DNA of 64,000 nucleotides from assembly GCA_040772845.1 (NCBI GenBank), contig JAXGXG010000001.1, forward strand, positions 3,534,001 through 3,598,000, written 5' to 3'. Of the stretch, positions 9,086-17,373 are shown piece after piece. Position numbers and translations under genes: made by a program. Under the pieces are notes generated by a model that did no database searches, was not told the origin of the DNA, and was given only the letters and a program-made list of their open reading frames with translations. The DNA comes from PWXP01 sp040772845. GTDB taxonomy: Bacteria > Planctomycetota > Planctomycetia > Pirellulales > Thermoguttaceae. The first letter of the stretch is position 1, and every line of letters begins with the position of its first letter.

Positions 9086-10234
9086 CTAACGGCGAGCCAT
9101 GAGAGCAGTGATTTGCGCGTTGTAGGCGTCCTGGCCATCATGGATGATTCGGGGAAGAAGATCGCCAAACGCGTTCGCTTCGAGAACAAAATGGCAGCGG
9201 AAACCTGGGGTGAAGAGGAGGTCAAGGCCCAACTGGAGGCTGCGTGGAAAGAGTTGAGCTACACGGCGGCAGGTGTCTTCTGCGGCTTGGTGCTGATCTG
9301 GAGCAAGCTGGGCAATCAGCGCGCCGGTGTCGCCACGACGGTTACCCAAGTGCAGATTGGTTAACGGCCCACGACTTGTCCGGACAACGCGATGTTGCGG
9401 CTGGCCGTCAATCATAAGGACCCGCACGTCGAACACCCGACGGGCAAGCGACGCCTTGGGAAGCCATTGTTCCACGTGTACTCGATGTCCCGCCAGCCAA
9501 TCAATTAGTGGGCCAATTTCTTCCGGGCGCGTGTAGCGCCTCATCTTCAGTGAGTTGTATAGACGCATTTCGCCTCCCGGTCCCACGTCCATCTCGGCCG
9601 ACGTAATGGCCTCCATACGGCCACCCCGTCGGTGGAATGCGACGACTCCTGAGGCCGATGACCCGTGAGCCAGCTTGACGAAAACCCTGAAAACGCCAAG
9701 CTCATCCATTCGCGCCACGAGTTCGTCGAATCGTTCAGTGGGCCCCAATCCCCGGGGCACGGGAATCCCTGCGTCTTGGCACTGAGCGTGACAAGCAACC
9801 TTGTCGAACATCCGTTCGATATCCGGAGGCCACGAGACGAGCCGAATGTCCTTTCGCTCGGCAAGGTGCGCGTGCCATTGGCGAAGCATCTTACAGTAGC
9901 CCAAATACCATTGACGAGGCCAGAGAATGCGCCCCGGATCAAACGGCAACTTGTCGATGGCCCTGGTGCCGATGACTGGCGAACCCTCAGCCTCGGCACG
10001 TGACTGGCCGACTGCCAGCAGGCTTTTTTCCACTTCGAAGTTTTCGCCCGGCGAATCGATCCGTACGATTGCCCCCGCAGGGACTTCCTCAATCGATCGA
10101 ATACCGGCGAGAAGATCTACGTAGCTCAGGACCCGTGCAGAGGTTTGTCCCCGATTGACCAGGGCCTTCTGGAACAGGTCGACACGCCGGTTCTCCGGGT
10201 TTCCGATGATCACCCACGGGCGTTTCGGCATCAT
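9086..10234 (-). CDS. STM4014-family ATP-grasp-like protein
   Basis: A 382-aa protein matching the ATP-grasp-like member of the STM4011-4015 cluster. The N-terminal half resembles a pre-ATP-grasp domain (WVIIGNPENRRVDLFQKAL). The ATP-grasp core is visible as FVKLAHGSSASGVVAF, a DVRVLMIDGQPQHRVVRTS strand, and a metal-binding segment LGLDLLF..FVLEANAFGDLLP. ATP-grasp enzymes make amide or peptide bonds through acyl phosphates; the substrate here is unknown. The start ATG overlaps the stop of the STM4015-like gene as ATGA, indicating translational coupling. It reads away from the three other cluster genes. Confidence 0.85.
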   Translation of the reverse strand: MMPKRPWVIIGNPENRRVDLFQKALVNRGQTSARVLSYVDLLAGIRSIEEVPAGAIVRIDSPGENFEVEKSLLAVGQSRAEAEGSPVIGTRAIDKLPFDPGRILWPRQWYLGYCKMLRQWHAHLAERKDIRLVSWPPDIERMFDKVACHAQCQDAGIPVPRGLGPTERFDELVARMDELGVFRVFVKLAHGSSASGVVAFHRRGGRMEAITSAEMDVGPGGEMRLYNSLKMRRYTRPEEIGPLIDWLAGHRVHVEQWLPKASLARRVFDVRVLMIDGQPQHRVVRTSRGPLTNLHLGNRRGDTGALIAQLAPDQHQAAEDTCRRVAQLFPRSLQLGLDLLFTPGFRCHFVLEANAFGDLLPRIIHDGQDAYNAQITALMARR

Positions 10235-11169
10235 TCACCCACGGCAACATACCGATGCGGCTGGCCATCCCAATAGTCCGCTTTCTGGACATCGCTGGCA
10301 TCAATCTCCGGAACAAGCTGCTTGAGTCGGTCCACAAATGCAGCAGAGACAAAATGGTAGTGAAAATCGATTTTTCTGAGCTGCTTGAGGCAGGGGCTTT
10401 CGACCAGTGCCTGGGCGCCTTCGTCGCTGAGCGTGCCCAACGAGAGGTCCAATACTTGAACCGTTGGTGGAAGCCCCACTCTGGCGATTAGTTTGGCCGT
10501 TTCATCCGCGTTACAATCGTCACAGAAGCCCAAGTATCCCAGTTTCGGGAATGGGCAAGATGTGAGCAGAGGTTCGATGTCATGGATCTGGATGTCGTTC
10601 CCATAACCATCGTCTCCGAGCCACAGTTCCAAGTGTTCCAGTTGGGGTAGCGATGCTGACGCCACATCGTGCAGTACGCTTGCCGACAGGCCACCGGTTT
10701 GGATAACGAGTTTTCGAAGGCATTCATGCCGAGGGTTACCCAAAGCCAGATCGTTACCCCCTCGAATCCACAGTTCTTGTAGTTGTGGGAATGCCTCGAA
10801 TAACGGAGACACGTCACTCTGATTGATCCAAGAAATTTCTGATTCCTCCGACGTCATTTCACCGAGGAACAAGGCTCGAAGAGCAGGCAAGGCGTCTCGG
10901 GCACTGACAAGGGCCTCGACCACAGGGGCCGACCCGTCGCCCTGTCCCGCACCCCCCCAGTCGCCCACTACGAGTGCTTGTACCTGAGCGCAACTTGGAT
11001 CATCAATCAAAGAAGCAAACAGATTTGTGAATGTAAGGCTCTCTTCCTCATGCATTTCCCAACCAAGCGAGATGCGAATGGCGTATTTCTCGGGCGAAGG
11101 GACAGCTTGGTCGGCAGAGTACTCGCGCACCGGCAAGCCTGCGAAGGTCTTGATGTTCTCTCCAATCAT
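10231..11169 (-). CDS. STM4015-family leucine-rich-repeat protein
   Basis: A 312-aa protein. The start at 11169 (MIGENIKTFAGLPVREYS) matches the usual N-terminus of the STM4015 family; the frame stays open 194 codons further upstream, but that stretch is antisense to a convincing 98-aa gene. The C-terminal half contains irregular LRR units such as FPQLQELWIRGGNDL and LPQLEHLELWLGDDGYG. AGGA lies upstream of the ATG. It is coupled to the STM4014-like gene. Function unknown; LRR proteins bind other proteins, so it may be the substrate or the scaffold of the cluster (inference). Confidence 0.8.
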   Translation of the reverse strand: MIGENIKTFAGLPVREYSADQAVPSPEKYAIRISLGWEMHEEESLTFTNLFASLIDDPSCAQVQALVVGDWGGAGQGDGSAPVVEALVSARDALPALRALFLGEMTSEESEISWINQSDVSPLFEAFPQLQELWIRGGNDLALGNPRHECLRKLVIQTGGLSASVLHDVASASLPQLEHLELWLGDDGYGNDIQIHDIEPLLTSCPFPKLGYLGFCDDCNADETAKLIARVGLPPTVQVLDLSLGTLSDEGAQALVESPCLKQLRKIDFHYHFVSAAFVDRLKQLVPEIDASDVQKADYWDGQPHRYVAVGE

Positions 11170-11469
11170 GGCATCGTTTCCTATGCGGTATTTCGTACAA
11201 AGGCGCCGAACTGTCGGAGCGACCACTGCTGGCCAAAGCAAATGTCGTAAGCCCCACTGACTCAACGGCATTGCCTCTGCAAGATGCATTCTTGACAACT
11301 CCGATCCACACCGCAACAATATACGGCAATCCACTTGAGAGGAAAAGTGGGAAAGGCATAGGCGCGTCCTCTGGTGAGGGGGTTCCGGCAAAACGCGTTT
11401 GTCCCAGCGAACACCCACCGAAGTGCGTGACGTTGATCCGCAATGGGTAATTGGCAAGAGGGAGATGTC
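11170..11469. promoter_or_regulatory. divergent promoter region of the STM401x cluster
   Basis: This 300-bp gap lies between the starts of the minus arm (STM4015-4014-like) and the plus arm (98-aa protein onward). Both transcripts must start here by position. I cannot pick out convincing -35/-10 pairs or an operator palindrome. Confidence 0.4.
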
Positions 11470-11766
11470 ATGTGGCGACACGGCGACGTATTCATCGAAG
11501 CTTGCAATCAGATACCGAATGGGGCAATACGGCTCCCGCATCTTCTGCTGGCCAAGGGCGAATTGACTGGGCATGCTCATCGGATCGAAGGAAATCGCGG
11601 CGCTTCTCTTTTCGAAGCCGGAGATGAACGGTTTCTCGACGTGACAGATGATTCGATCACGATCATCCACGAAGAACATGCCCCGATTACCCTGACTCGC
11701 GGCATCTACCGCGTGTGGATCCAACGGGAATACTCGCCGGACGCTATTCATCGTGTAATGGACTAG
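11470..11766 (+). CDS. small conserved hypothetical protein (98 aa), partner of DUF6745-like gene
   Basis: Begins MWRHGDVFIEACNQIP with GGGAG about five bases before the ATG. It contains the motifs KGELTGHAHRI, ITIIHEEHAPITL and YRVWIQREYSPDAI. I recognise this pattern (RQGDVLL..GHAH..HEEHAPI..QREYSPE) as that of a small widespread protein of unknown function that is often next to DUF6745-type proteins; the recollection is from memory and unverified. It is probably cytoplasmic, with no signal peptide. It lies antisense to the unsupported upstream extension of the STM4015-like frame. It starts the plus-strand operon; the next gene begins 87 bp later. Confidence 0.7.
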   Translation: MWRHGDVFIEACNQIPNGAIRLPHLLLAKGELTGHAHRIEGNRGASLFEAGDERFLDVTDDSITIIHEEHAPITLTRGIYRVWIQREYSPDAIHRVMD

Positions 11767-11853
11767 CGAAGCCTACAGACGGTTATCCAAGGACCATCGT
11801 TTTCGGAGTCGGTATCTGGGACAGCTACTCTGCCATGTCGCTTAGGTGAACGA

Positions 11854-12888
11854 ATGGGATTCCAGGCGTTAGTAAGACACATCACCAATCTGTTTAGCCG
11901 CGGGCTCCCGACGATCGGTAATCAGCAAGAGACCAGCTTGAACACACGGAGTGAATCTACGCTAGACATTCAACGTCAGATCGAACAGGGGGATGCACCG
12001 GATGGCCTTCACGCCCCGTGTGCGCTTTCCTGGAAAGACTCGAAACGCTCGATCTGTTTGCCTCGGAACCTTTCATGCCACTCGCTGGACTTCGAGAACA
12101 GCCGTATCGAACAATTGCCAGAGGGACTCTTCGTTCGGTTCGCACTGAATCTGAGGAATTGCCGCCGGTTGAGATATCTCCCGGAAGGGCTCTCTGCCGG
12201 AACTCTCGATCTCAGTGGTTGCACGGCTTTGGAGAGGCTGCCTGAGAGATTGTCGGCTTCCTTTCTCGACATCAGCGATTGCCCGAAGATCCACGGTTGG
12301 CCGAATCATGCAACCGTGGCGGTCGGTCGCTTGACCGCCCGCAATTGCACGGGACTGACACACCTTCCGCCCTGGTTGAAAAGCTTATCCCAGTTGGATT
12401 TGTCCGGGTGCGCCAGTATTCGCGAACTGCCCGGCAGCTTGCGGGTATCCTCCTGGATCGACGTCGCCGATACAGGTATTATGGAACTGCCGCCATCACT
12501 GGAGTCGGTCGGTCTGAGGTGGCGCGGGGTACGGATCGATCGGCGAATTGCATTTCGCCCGGAGACCATCAGTGCAGAAGAGGTGCTCAACGAGCCGAAC
12601 GCCGAATTGCGACGGGTGAAGTTGGCACGGATCGGATTCGAGCAATTCCTTGAGAAGGCAAATCCCGAGATTCTGGATTCGGACATGGACGCTGGTGGAA
12701 AACGCACCTTGTTCCGCGTTGAACTGAAAGACGATGAACCCTTGGTCTGTGTGTCCGTCATTTGCCCTTCGACCAGTCGACGCTATCTACTCCGTGTACC
12801 GCCGGACACGAACACGTGCCGGCAAGCGGTTGCCTGGACGGCCGGTTTTGATAATCCCGATGACTATCGCCCTCGTGTCGAGACCTGA
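11854..12888 (+). CDS. YopM-like LRR protein with DUF6745-like C-terminus
   Basis: A 344-aa protein. Residues ~70-230 hold about eight 20-22-residue repeats of the form LPxxL..LDLSGCxxLER (for example LPEGLSAGTLDLSGCTALER). This is the bacterial LPX-type LRR known from effectors such as YopM and SspH. The C-terminal ~110 residues contain LVCVSVICPSTSRRYLLRVP and CRQAVAWTAGFDNPDDYRP, which resemble DUF6745. No signal peptide is seen. It sits inside the STM401x cluster, 26 bp upstream of the STM4013-like gene, so it is probably co-transcribed with it. It could be a substrate for the cluster's radical SAM enzymes (inference). Confidence 0.7.
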   Translation: MGFQALVRHITNLFSRGLPTIGNQQETSLNTRSESTLDIQRQIEQGDAPDGLHAPCALSWKDSKRSICLPRNLSCHSLDFENSRIEQLPEGLFVRFALNLRNCRRLRYLPEGLSAGTLDLSGCTALERLPERLSASFLDISDCPKIHGWPNHATVAVGRLTARNCTGLTHLPPWLKSLSQLDLSGCASIRELPGSLRVSSWIDVADTGIMELPPSLESVGLRWRGVRIDRRIAFRPETISAEEVLNEPNAELRRVKLARIGFEQFLEKANPEILDSDMDAGGKRTLFRVELKDDEPLVCVSVICPSTSRRYLLRVPPDTNTCRQAVAWTAGFDNPDDYRPRVET

Positions 12889-12914
12889 GCTGTCTTGTAT
12901 TCCACCGGTTTGCT

Positions 12915-13730
12915 ATGTTCGACATGAATGCGATTGTGGGCGTCTGTGATTTCCTGTTTGTCACGCTGGACACGCTCCGATATGACGTAGCCGTTGAATG
13001 CCTTGCATCAGGACAGACTCCAAATCTTGCGGCGTTGTTACCGAACGGCCGTTGGGAAGAACGTCACACGCCGGGCAATTTCACCTATTCGGCCCATCAG
13101 GCGTTCTTCGCAGGTTTTCTGCCGACACCCGTCGGGCCCGGCCCGCATCCGCGACTGTTCGCGGCCGTGTTCGAAGGCAGCGAAACGACTTCACCCAAAT
13201 CGTTTGTCTTCGAATCCGCTACATTGGTTGAAGGGTTGGGTGCGGTCGGATACCACACCATCTGCATTGGCGGCGTGGGGTTTTTCAATCGACAAAACGC
13301 ACTTGCTCGAGTGATGCCCGACTTGTTTTCGGAAAGCCATTGGTGTCCGGAAATGGGCGTAACAGGTCCTGCCTCGACGGAACGACAATTCCATCTCGCC
13401 TGCCAACGACTGGGTGAAATCCCGGTAGACCAGCGGGTTTTCCTCTTCATCAACGTCTCTGCCATCCATCAGCCGAACTGCATCTTCGATGCCGGGGCCA
13501 CAAGCGATTCTCCCCGAACACAAGCAGCCGCGCTGGCATACGTGGACCGCTGCCTGCCCCCGCTTCTCGACGCGTTGCGTTCACGAGGCGAGACTTTCTG
13601 CATCCTCTGTTCCGATCACGGAACCATGTACGGCGAAGACGGCTACCGCGGACACCGACTGAGTCATCCTATCGTCTGGACGGTTCCCTATGCCGAGTTC
13701 TTACTGCCAGGCACAAAGGAACGACAATGA
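12915..13730 (+). CDS. STM4013/SEN3800-family sulfatase-like hydrolase
   Basis: A 271-aa member of the alkaline phosphatase/sulfatase superfamily. The N-terminal metal motif is FVTLDTLRYD (residues ~15-24), the putative nucleophile loop is HTPGNFTYSAHQAFF, and the second metal site is CSDHGTMYGEDGYRGH (~232-247). No CxPxR sulfatase signature is present, so a Ser or Thr nucleophile, hence phosphatase or phosphotransferase chemistry, is more likely than true sulfatase action. No strong Shine-Dalgarno is seen; ATG 12924 is an alternative start. Its stop overlaps the next ATG (ATGA), so translation of the STM4012-like enzyme is coupled. Confidence 0.85.
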   Translation: MFDMNAIVGVCDFLFVTLDTLRYDVAVECLASGQTPNLAALLPNGRWEERHTPGNFTYSAHQAFFAGFLPTPVGPGPHPRLFAAVFEGSETTSPKSFVFESATLVEGLGAVGYHTICIGGVGFFNRQNALARVMPDLFSESHWCPEMGVTGPASTERQFHLACQRLGEIPVDQRVFLFINVSAIHQPNCIFDAGATSDSPRTQAAALAYVDRCLPPLLDALRSRGETFCILCSDHGTMYGEDGYRGHRLSHPIVWTVPYAEFLLPGTKERQ

Positions 13731-15049
13731 TCACCTTGGCAGACCCGTTTTCCGACGCTTCGCCCTTTGTAGCCTATAGCTATTCGTACCCTCACAAGAT
13801 GGCGCATCGGCATCTCAAACCGGTCGTACCGCTGGACAAGGCGTGGCATGGGGAGGATCGCCAGGCACTGTTCCTATACGTCCACCTGCCGTTCTGCGAG
13901 TGCAGATGCGGGTTCTGTAACCTGTTCACGGTGGCCCAACCCTCGCCGGAAATGGTCGATGCGTACCTCAGACAGATTGAATGCCAGGCATCCGCAATCC
14001 GTCAAGTCATATCGGAGGCCCATTTCGCCCGGTTTGCGGTCGGCGGAGGAACGTCTACATTTCTTTCAGAGAGGCAACTCGCCCGGTTGTTCGACATGGT
14101 GCAAAATGCGCTTGGCGCAAATTTGTGCGATATACCCGTGTCGTGTGAAGCTTCACCATCGACCGTTACGCCCACAAAACTGAGGTTGCTGGTTGAGCGT
14201 GGTGTGGATCGAATCAGTGTGGGGATACAGACATTTGACGATCAAGGCTCAAAACAACTTGGCCGTAACCAGACTGTTGCCGCGGCACACAGAGCTGCCG
14301 AGATGGCGTTGGAGACCGGCTTCCCAGTGCTCAACCTGGACTTGATCTACGGCATTCCCGGCCAGTCACTTCAGAGTTGGCAAAGGACTTTGTATGCCGC
14401 GCTCGAGTACCGGCCGCAGGAGCTCTATCTGTATCCGCTTTACGTCCGTGCAGCAACCCTGCTAGGAAACCGAGGTGCCAGGCCGAATGACGATCAACTG
14501 GAGGCCTATCGGCTGGCGAGAAACATTCTTCTCGAACACGGCTACCAACAGTATTCGTTCCGGATGTTTCGAATAGCTGATGCGAGAGTACCTGAGGGGC
14601 CCGTCTATTGCTGCCAGGCCGATGGGATGGTGGGGCTTGGTTGCGGTGCGCGATCCTACACCCGTAAGCTCCACTACTCGACCGAGTATGCGGTCAGCCG
14701 GACTGGCGTCCTCGAGATCCTGGACCGTTTTCTCCGACGCGACGAAGCTTCATTCCGTGTGGCCGATCACGGATATCACCTCGATGGCGAGGATCAGCGG
14801 CGCCGCTTCACGATCCTGGGACTCCTACTGACAGAAGGACTCTCGATCTCCGGTTATCGGAAGCATTTCGGTTCGGACCTCATGGACGACCTGCCACAGC
14901 TATGCGACCTGGTTCGTGCCGGTCTGGCCGAGCAAACGTCCGACCGGCTCCGTTTGACGGAAGAGGGAATCGAGAGGTCCGACACCATCGGCCCCTGGCT
15001 CTATTCTCGCCGCGTACGAAACCGAATCGAGACTTATCAATGCCATTGA
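13727..15049 (+). CDS. STM4012-family radical SAM protein (HemW-like)
   Basis: A 440-aa radical SAM enzyme. The cluster-binding Cys-x3-Cys-x2-Cys is CECRCGFC at residues 57-64, with an extra Cys at 59. A glycine-rich motif (VGGGTSTFL) and HemN/HemW-like segments (VERGVDRISVGIQTFDD, LDLIYGIPGQSL) follow. The C-terminal part resembles the HemN C-terminal domain. It is not a true HemN or HemW by context, since no haem gene is near. Overlaps both neighbours (ATGA at the start, 10 bp at the end), indicating tight coupling in the STM401x plus arm. The reaction and substrate are unknown. Confidence 0.9.
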   Translation: MITLADPFSDASPFVAYSYSYPHKMAHRHLKPVVPLDKAWHGEDRQALFLYVHLPFCECRCGFCNLFTVAQPSPEMVDAYLRQIECQASAIRQVISEAHFARFAVGGGTSTFLSERQLARLFDMVQNALGANLCDIPVSCEASPSTVTPTKLRLLVERGVDRISVGIQTFDDQGSKQLGRNQTVAAAHRAAEMALETGFPVLNLDLIYGIPGQSLQSWQRTLYAALEYRPQELYLYPLYVRAATLLGNRGARPNDDQLEAYRLARNILLEHGYQQYSFRMFRIADARVPEGPVYCCQADGMVGLGCGARSYTRKLHYSTEYAVSRTGVLEILDRFLRRDEASFRVADHGYHLDGEDQRRRFTILGLLLTEGLSISGYRKHFGSDLMDDLPQLCDLVRAGLAEQTSDRLRLTEEGIERSDTIGPWLYSRRVRNRIETYQCH

Positions 15050-15942
15050 CTACGTCCGTCCTTTACCGGGGACCTTTGGCAAGCTGCAACTATGGCTGCT
15101 TCTACTGCCCTTTTGCAAAGCGAGAAGCCTCACAGGCAGAGCTACACCGGGACGAGATGGCCCTCCGACATTTCTGCAAATGGGTAGCCCGACAAGAATC
15201 GGGCCAACTCTCGATCTTCTTCACACCTGCCGGTGAAGCCCTGACATTTCCCTGGTATCGTGAGGCCATGGTCGAATTGGGCGCGCTGCCACATGTGAAC
15301 AAGGTCGTGGCCCAGACCAACCTTTCCTGTGACCTCGACTGGATCGCTCGGGCAGATGCCGCCAAGACCCGACTCTGGTGTACCTTTCACCCGAATCAAA
15401 CCAGCCTCGCGGCATTCCGAGGTCAGTGCGAACGACTTCGCCGTTACGGCATCGGTTTCAGTGCCGGCTGTGTCGGCCTGAAGGAACACATACCCCACAT
15501 CCGACAATTGCGCGACACACTGCCCGCGGACTGCTATGTATGGGTGAATGCTTTCAAGGAGAAGTCCGACTACTACGACACCGCAACACTCGACATACTA
15601 ACGCAGATCGACCCTTTCTTCCCCATCAATAACAAGCATCACCCCAGCCTAGATCGTGCCTGCCAGTGTGGTTCGACAGCCTTCGCCGTCGACGGCGACG
15701 GGAACATCCGTCGCTGTCACTTTGTTCCCCAAATCCTGGGTAATATCCGTGAGACTCAACTGGACCATTGCCGAGCGGAACGCACCTGCCCCAACCTCAC
15801 GTGCGGTTGCCATATTGGATACGTACATCTTGACCACCTGCAACTCGGCTCCTTATTCGGTGATGGACTCCTGGAACGCATCCCAATAAGGCTTCCGCAC
15901 CGACGTATGCCTGTGAGGCGTCCGAGTAAGCACGTACAATAG
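15040..15942 (+). CDS. STM4011-family radical SAM protein
   Basis: A 300-aa enzyme starting MPLTTSVLYRGPLASCNYGC; the ATG overlaps the end of the STM4012-like gene. The radical SAM cysteines are C16, C20 and C23. A second Cys-rich region near the C-terminus (CQCGSTAFAVDGDGNIRRCH, then CPNLTCGCHIGY) resembles SPASM/twitch auxiliary Fe-S sites, which are common in peptide- and protein-modifying radical SAM enzymes. It is the last gene of the plus arm. No transporter or short leader peptide was found beside it, so a RiPP role is only a hypothesis. Confidence 0.9.
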   Translation: MPLTTSVLYRGPLASCNYGCFYCPFAKREASQAELHRDEMALRHFCKWVARQESGQLSIFFTPAGEALTFPWYREAMVELGALPHVNKVVAQTNLSCDLDWIARADAAKTRLWCTFHPNQTSLAAFRGQCERLRRYGIGFSAGCVGLKEHIPHIRQLRDTLPADCYVWVNAFKEKSDYYDTATLDILTQIDPFFPINNKHHPSLDRACQCGSTAFAVDGDGNIRRCHFVPQILGNIRETQLDHCRAERTCPNLTCGCHIGYVHLDHLQLGSLFGDGLLERIPIRLPHRRMPVRRPSKHVQ

Positions 15943-16050
15943 GTAGAAGATCGGAGAACCGCCATCACCGTCTGGTGTGCAGGCTGACGATTTCGGCTAC
16001 AATACAATGGAAAACGACGGCCATTTCCGAAGTCTTTGAGAATATACCCC

Positions 16051-16596
16051 ATGCCCAATCGTAGCTGGACCCTTTTGAACAGTCAGGATGTTTCGGACCA
16101 TCGAATCTTCCGGCTGCGCCATGACTTCTACCGTTTCGAGCCGAGCAGGCAGGAGCGCGAGTTCGTCGTGATCGATACGGCCTCCTGGGTGAACGTCGTG
16201 CCCGTAACAGCCGAAGGCAATGTGGTGCTGATCCGCCAGTATCGGCACGGTATCCAGGATGTGGTCGTCGAGATACCGGGCGGTATGATCGACCCTGGCG
16301 AGGAGCCGGAAGCGGCCGCGGTAAGGGAACTGGAGGAAGAGACGGGCTATACGGTGGGAAGTATTCGCCCCCTGGCCCGCATACTGCCCAATCCGGCCAT
16401 TCAGAACAACTACCTCTACCTGTTTGCCGCCGAAGGCTGCCGCAAGACGAGCGAGCGCCGGCTCGACGCCTTCGAGTGCATCGACGTCTTCGAACGGCCA
16501 TTGAGCGACATCCCCGAGTTGATCCGCAACGGGGAAATCAGTCACGCGATGATCATCGCAGCGTTCGGTTTCATGGGCCTGATGCCAAAGATGTGA
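16051..16596 (+). CDS. NUDIX hydrolase, ADP-ribose pyrophosphatase-like
   Basis: A 181-aa protein that probably hydrolyses ADP-ribose or other nucleoside diphosphate-linked substrates. The Nudix box is complete: GGMIDPGEEPEAAAVRELEE followed by ETGY, preceded by VVLIRQYRHGIQDVVVEIPG. The ATG at 16051 was chosen over an in-frame TTG 15 bases upstream. Its stop is two bases before the ATG of the Fe-S metallochaperone-like gene, which in turn overlaps the HhH gene, so three genes form a compact operon of unclear shared purpose. Confidence 0.85.
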   Translation: MPNRSWTLLNSQDVSDHRIFRLRHDFYRFEPSRQEREFVVIDTASWVNVVPVTAEGNVVLIRQYRHGIQDVVVEIPGGMIDPGEEPEAAAVRELEEETGYTVGSIRPLARILPNPAIQNNYLYLFAAEGCRKTSERRLDAFECIDVFERPLSDIPELIRNGEISHAMIIAAFGFMGLMPKM

Positions 16597-16598
16597 AA

Positions 16599-17051
16599 AT
16601 GAACAAAGCCTTCATCCGCGAACCCGATTCAACGGCCGACTTCTGCCCGCGTTGCGGCTCGAAGGGCGAACCCGTCGGCGCGGACGCGCTAAAGTCCTAC
16701 CTGACCGACCAGCAGAGGCAAGGGCTGGCCGAGTCGGTGAGCTTCTGCCCGTCGCCGAAGTGCCAGGTTGTCTACTTCGACAGTTTCGAGCGGATGGTCA
16801 TGGCGACCGAAACGACCCGGCCCGTCTATCCCAAAGATCCAACCGCGCCCATCTGTGCCTGCTTCGGACTGACGCAAGAGGACATCGAGCAGGATGTGCG
16901 AGAAGGCGTGGTGACGCGCACGAAGGCCGTCCTGGAGAAGGCGAAGTCTCCGGACGCCCGCTGTGCCAAAATGGCGGCCAACGGAAAACCGTGCGTGGCG
17001 CTGGTCCAGAAATACTATATGCAATGCCGTAACGCTCATGAAAACTCATAG
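16599..17051 (+). CDS. putative iron-sulfur cluster-binding metallochaperone (CopZ-N/BFD-like)
   Basis: A 150-aa protein with two Cys modules. The N-terminal module has C16-x2-C19 and C50-x4-C55, a zinc-ribbon-like arrangement found in the N-terminal part of Archaeoglobus-type CopZ. The second has C86-x-C88 (ICACFGLTQEDIEQDV), then C122 and C132, the spacing of a BFD-like [2Fe-2S] domain. Family proteins are proposed to deliver copper using an Fe-S cluster. There is no separate HMA domain, and no copper ATPase nearby. Starts two bases after the NUDIX stop; its end overlaps the next gene by 14 bp. Confidence 0.75.
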   Translation: MNKAFIREPDSTADFCPRCGSKGEPVGADALKSYLTDQQRQGLAESVSFCPSPKCQVVYFDSFERMVMATETTRPVYPKDPTAPICACFGLTQEDIEQDVREGVVTRTKAVLEKAKSPDARCAKMAANGKPCVALVQKYYMQCRNAHENS

Positions 17052-17355
17052 CCACGATCCGTTGCAGTCGTTAACCCGAGCCAAGATGACTTCGTTGGAG
17101 ATGATCCCCAACGTCGGCCCTTCCATCGCTGGAGACCTGCGGCGAATCGGTATTGAAGCGCCCAAGGACTTGCTGGGCAAAGATCCGTACGCCTTGTACG
17201 ACCAGTTGTGCGAGGTCACCGGAACCCGTCAAGATCCATGCGTTATCGACGTGTTCCTTTCCGCCGTCCGATTCATGGCCGGCGCGCCATCCAAGCCCTG
17301 GTGGAAGTACACGCCGGAAAGAAAGCGGACTTTGGCAGCCCGTGGTAAGGGTTAG
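17038..17355 (+). CDS. helix-hairpin-helix protein, Cdd1 / pathogenicity-locus type
   Basis: A 105-aa protein. The HhH segment is MIPNVGPSIAGDLRRIGIEA, followed by DLLGKDPYALYDQLCEVTG and RQDPCVIDVFLSAVRFM, the pattern of the Cdd1 family, sometimes called mitomycin resistance protein. HhH folds bind DNA non-specifically; the physiological role is unknown. The ATG lies inside the preceding gene, so translation is probably coupled. It ends 18 bp from the convergent protease gene. Confidence 0.75.
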   Translation: MKTHSHDPLQSLTRAKMTSLEMIPNVGPSIAGDLRRIGIEAPKDLLGKDPYALYDQLCEVTGTRQDPCVIDVFLSAVRFMAGAPSKPWWKYTPERKRTLAARGKG

Positions 17356-17373
17356 TTCATTGGGGTGTTTCTT

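Noticed and set aside
11170..11751. N-terminal 194-codon extension of the STM4015-like gene
   Set aside because: It lies outside the conserved family start and antisense to a well-formed 98-aa gene.
13727..15049. HemN/HemW coproporphyrinogen oxidase as the product
   Set aside because: Context and flanking genes match the STM4012 family; the HemN-like look is shared ancestry.
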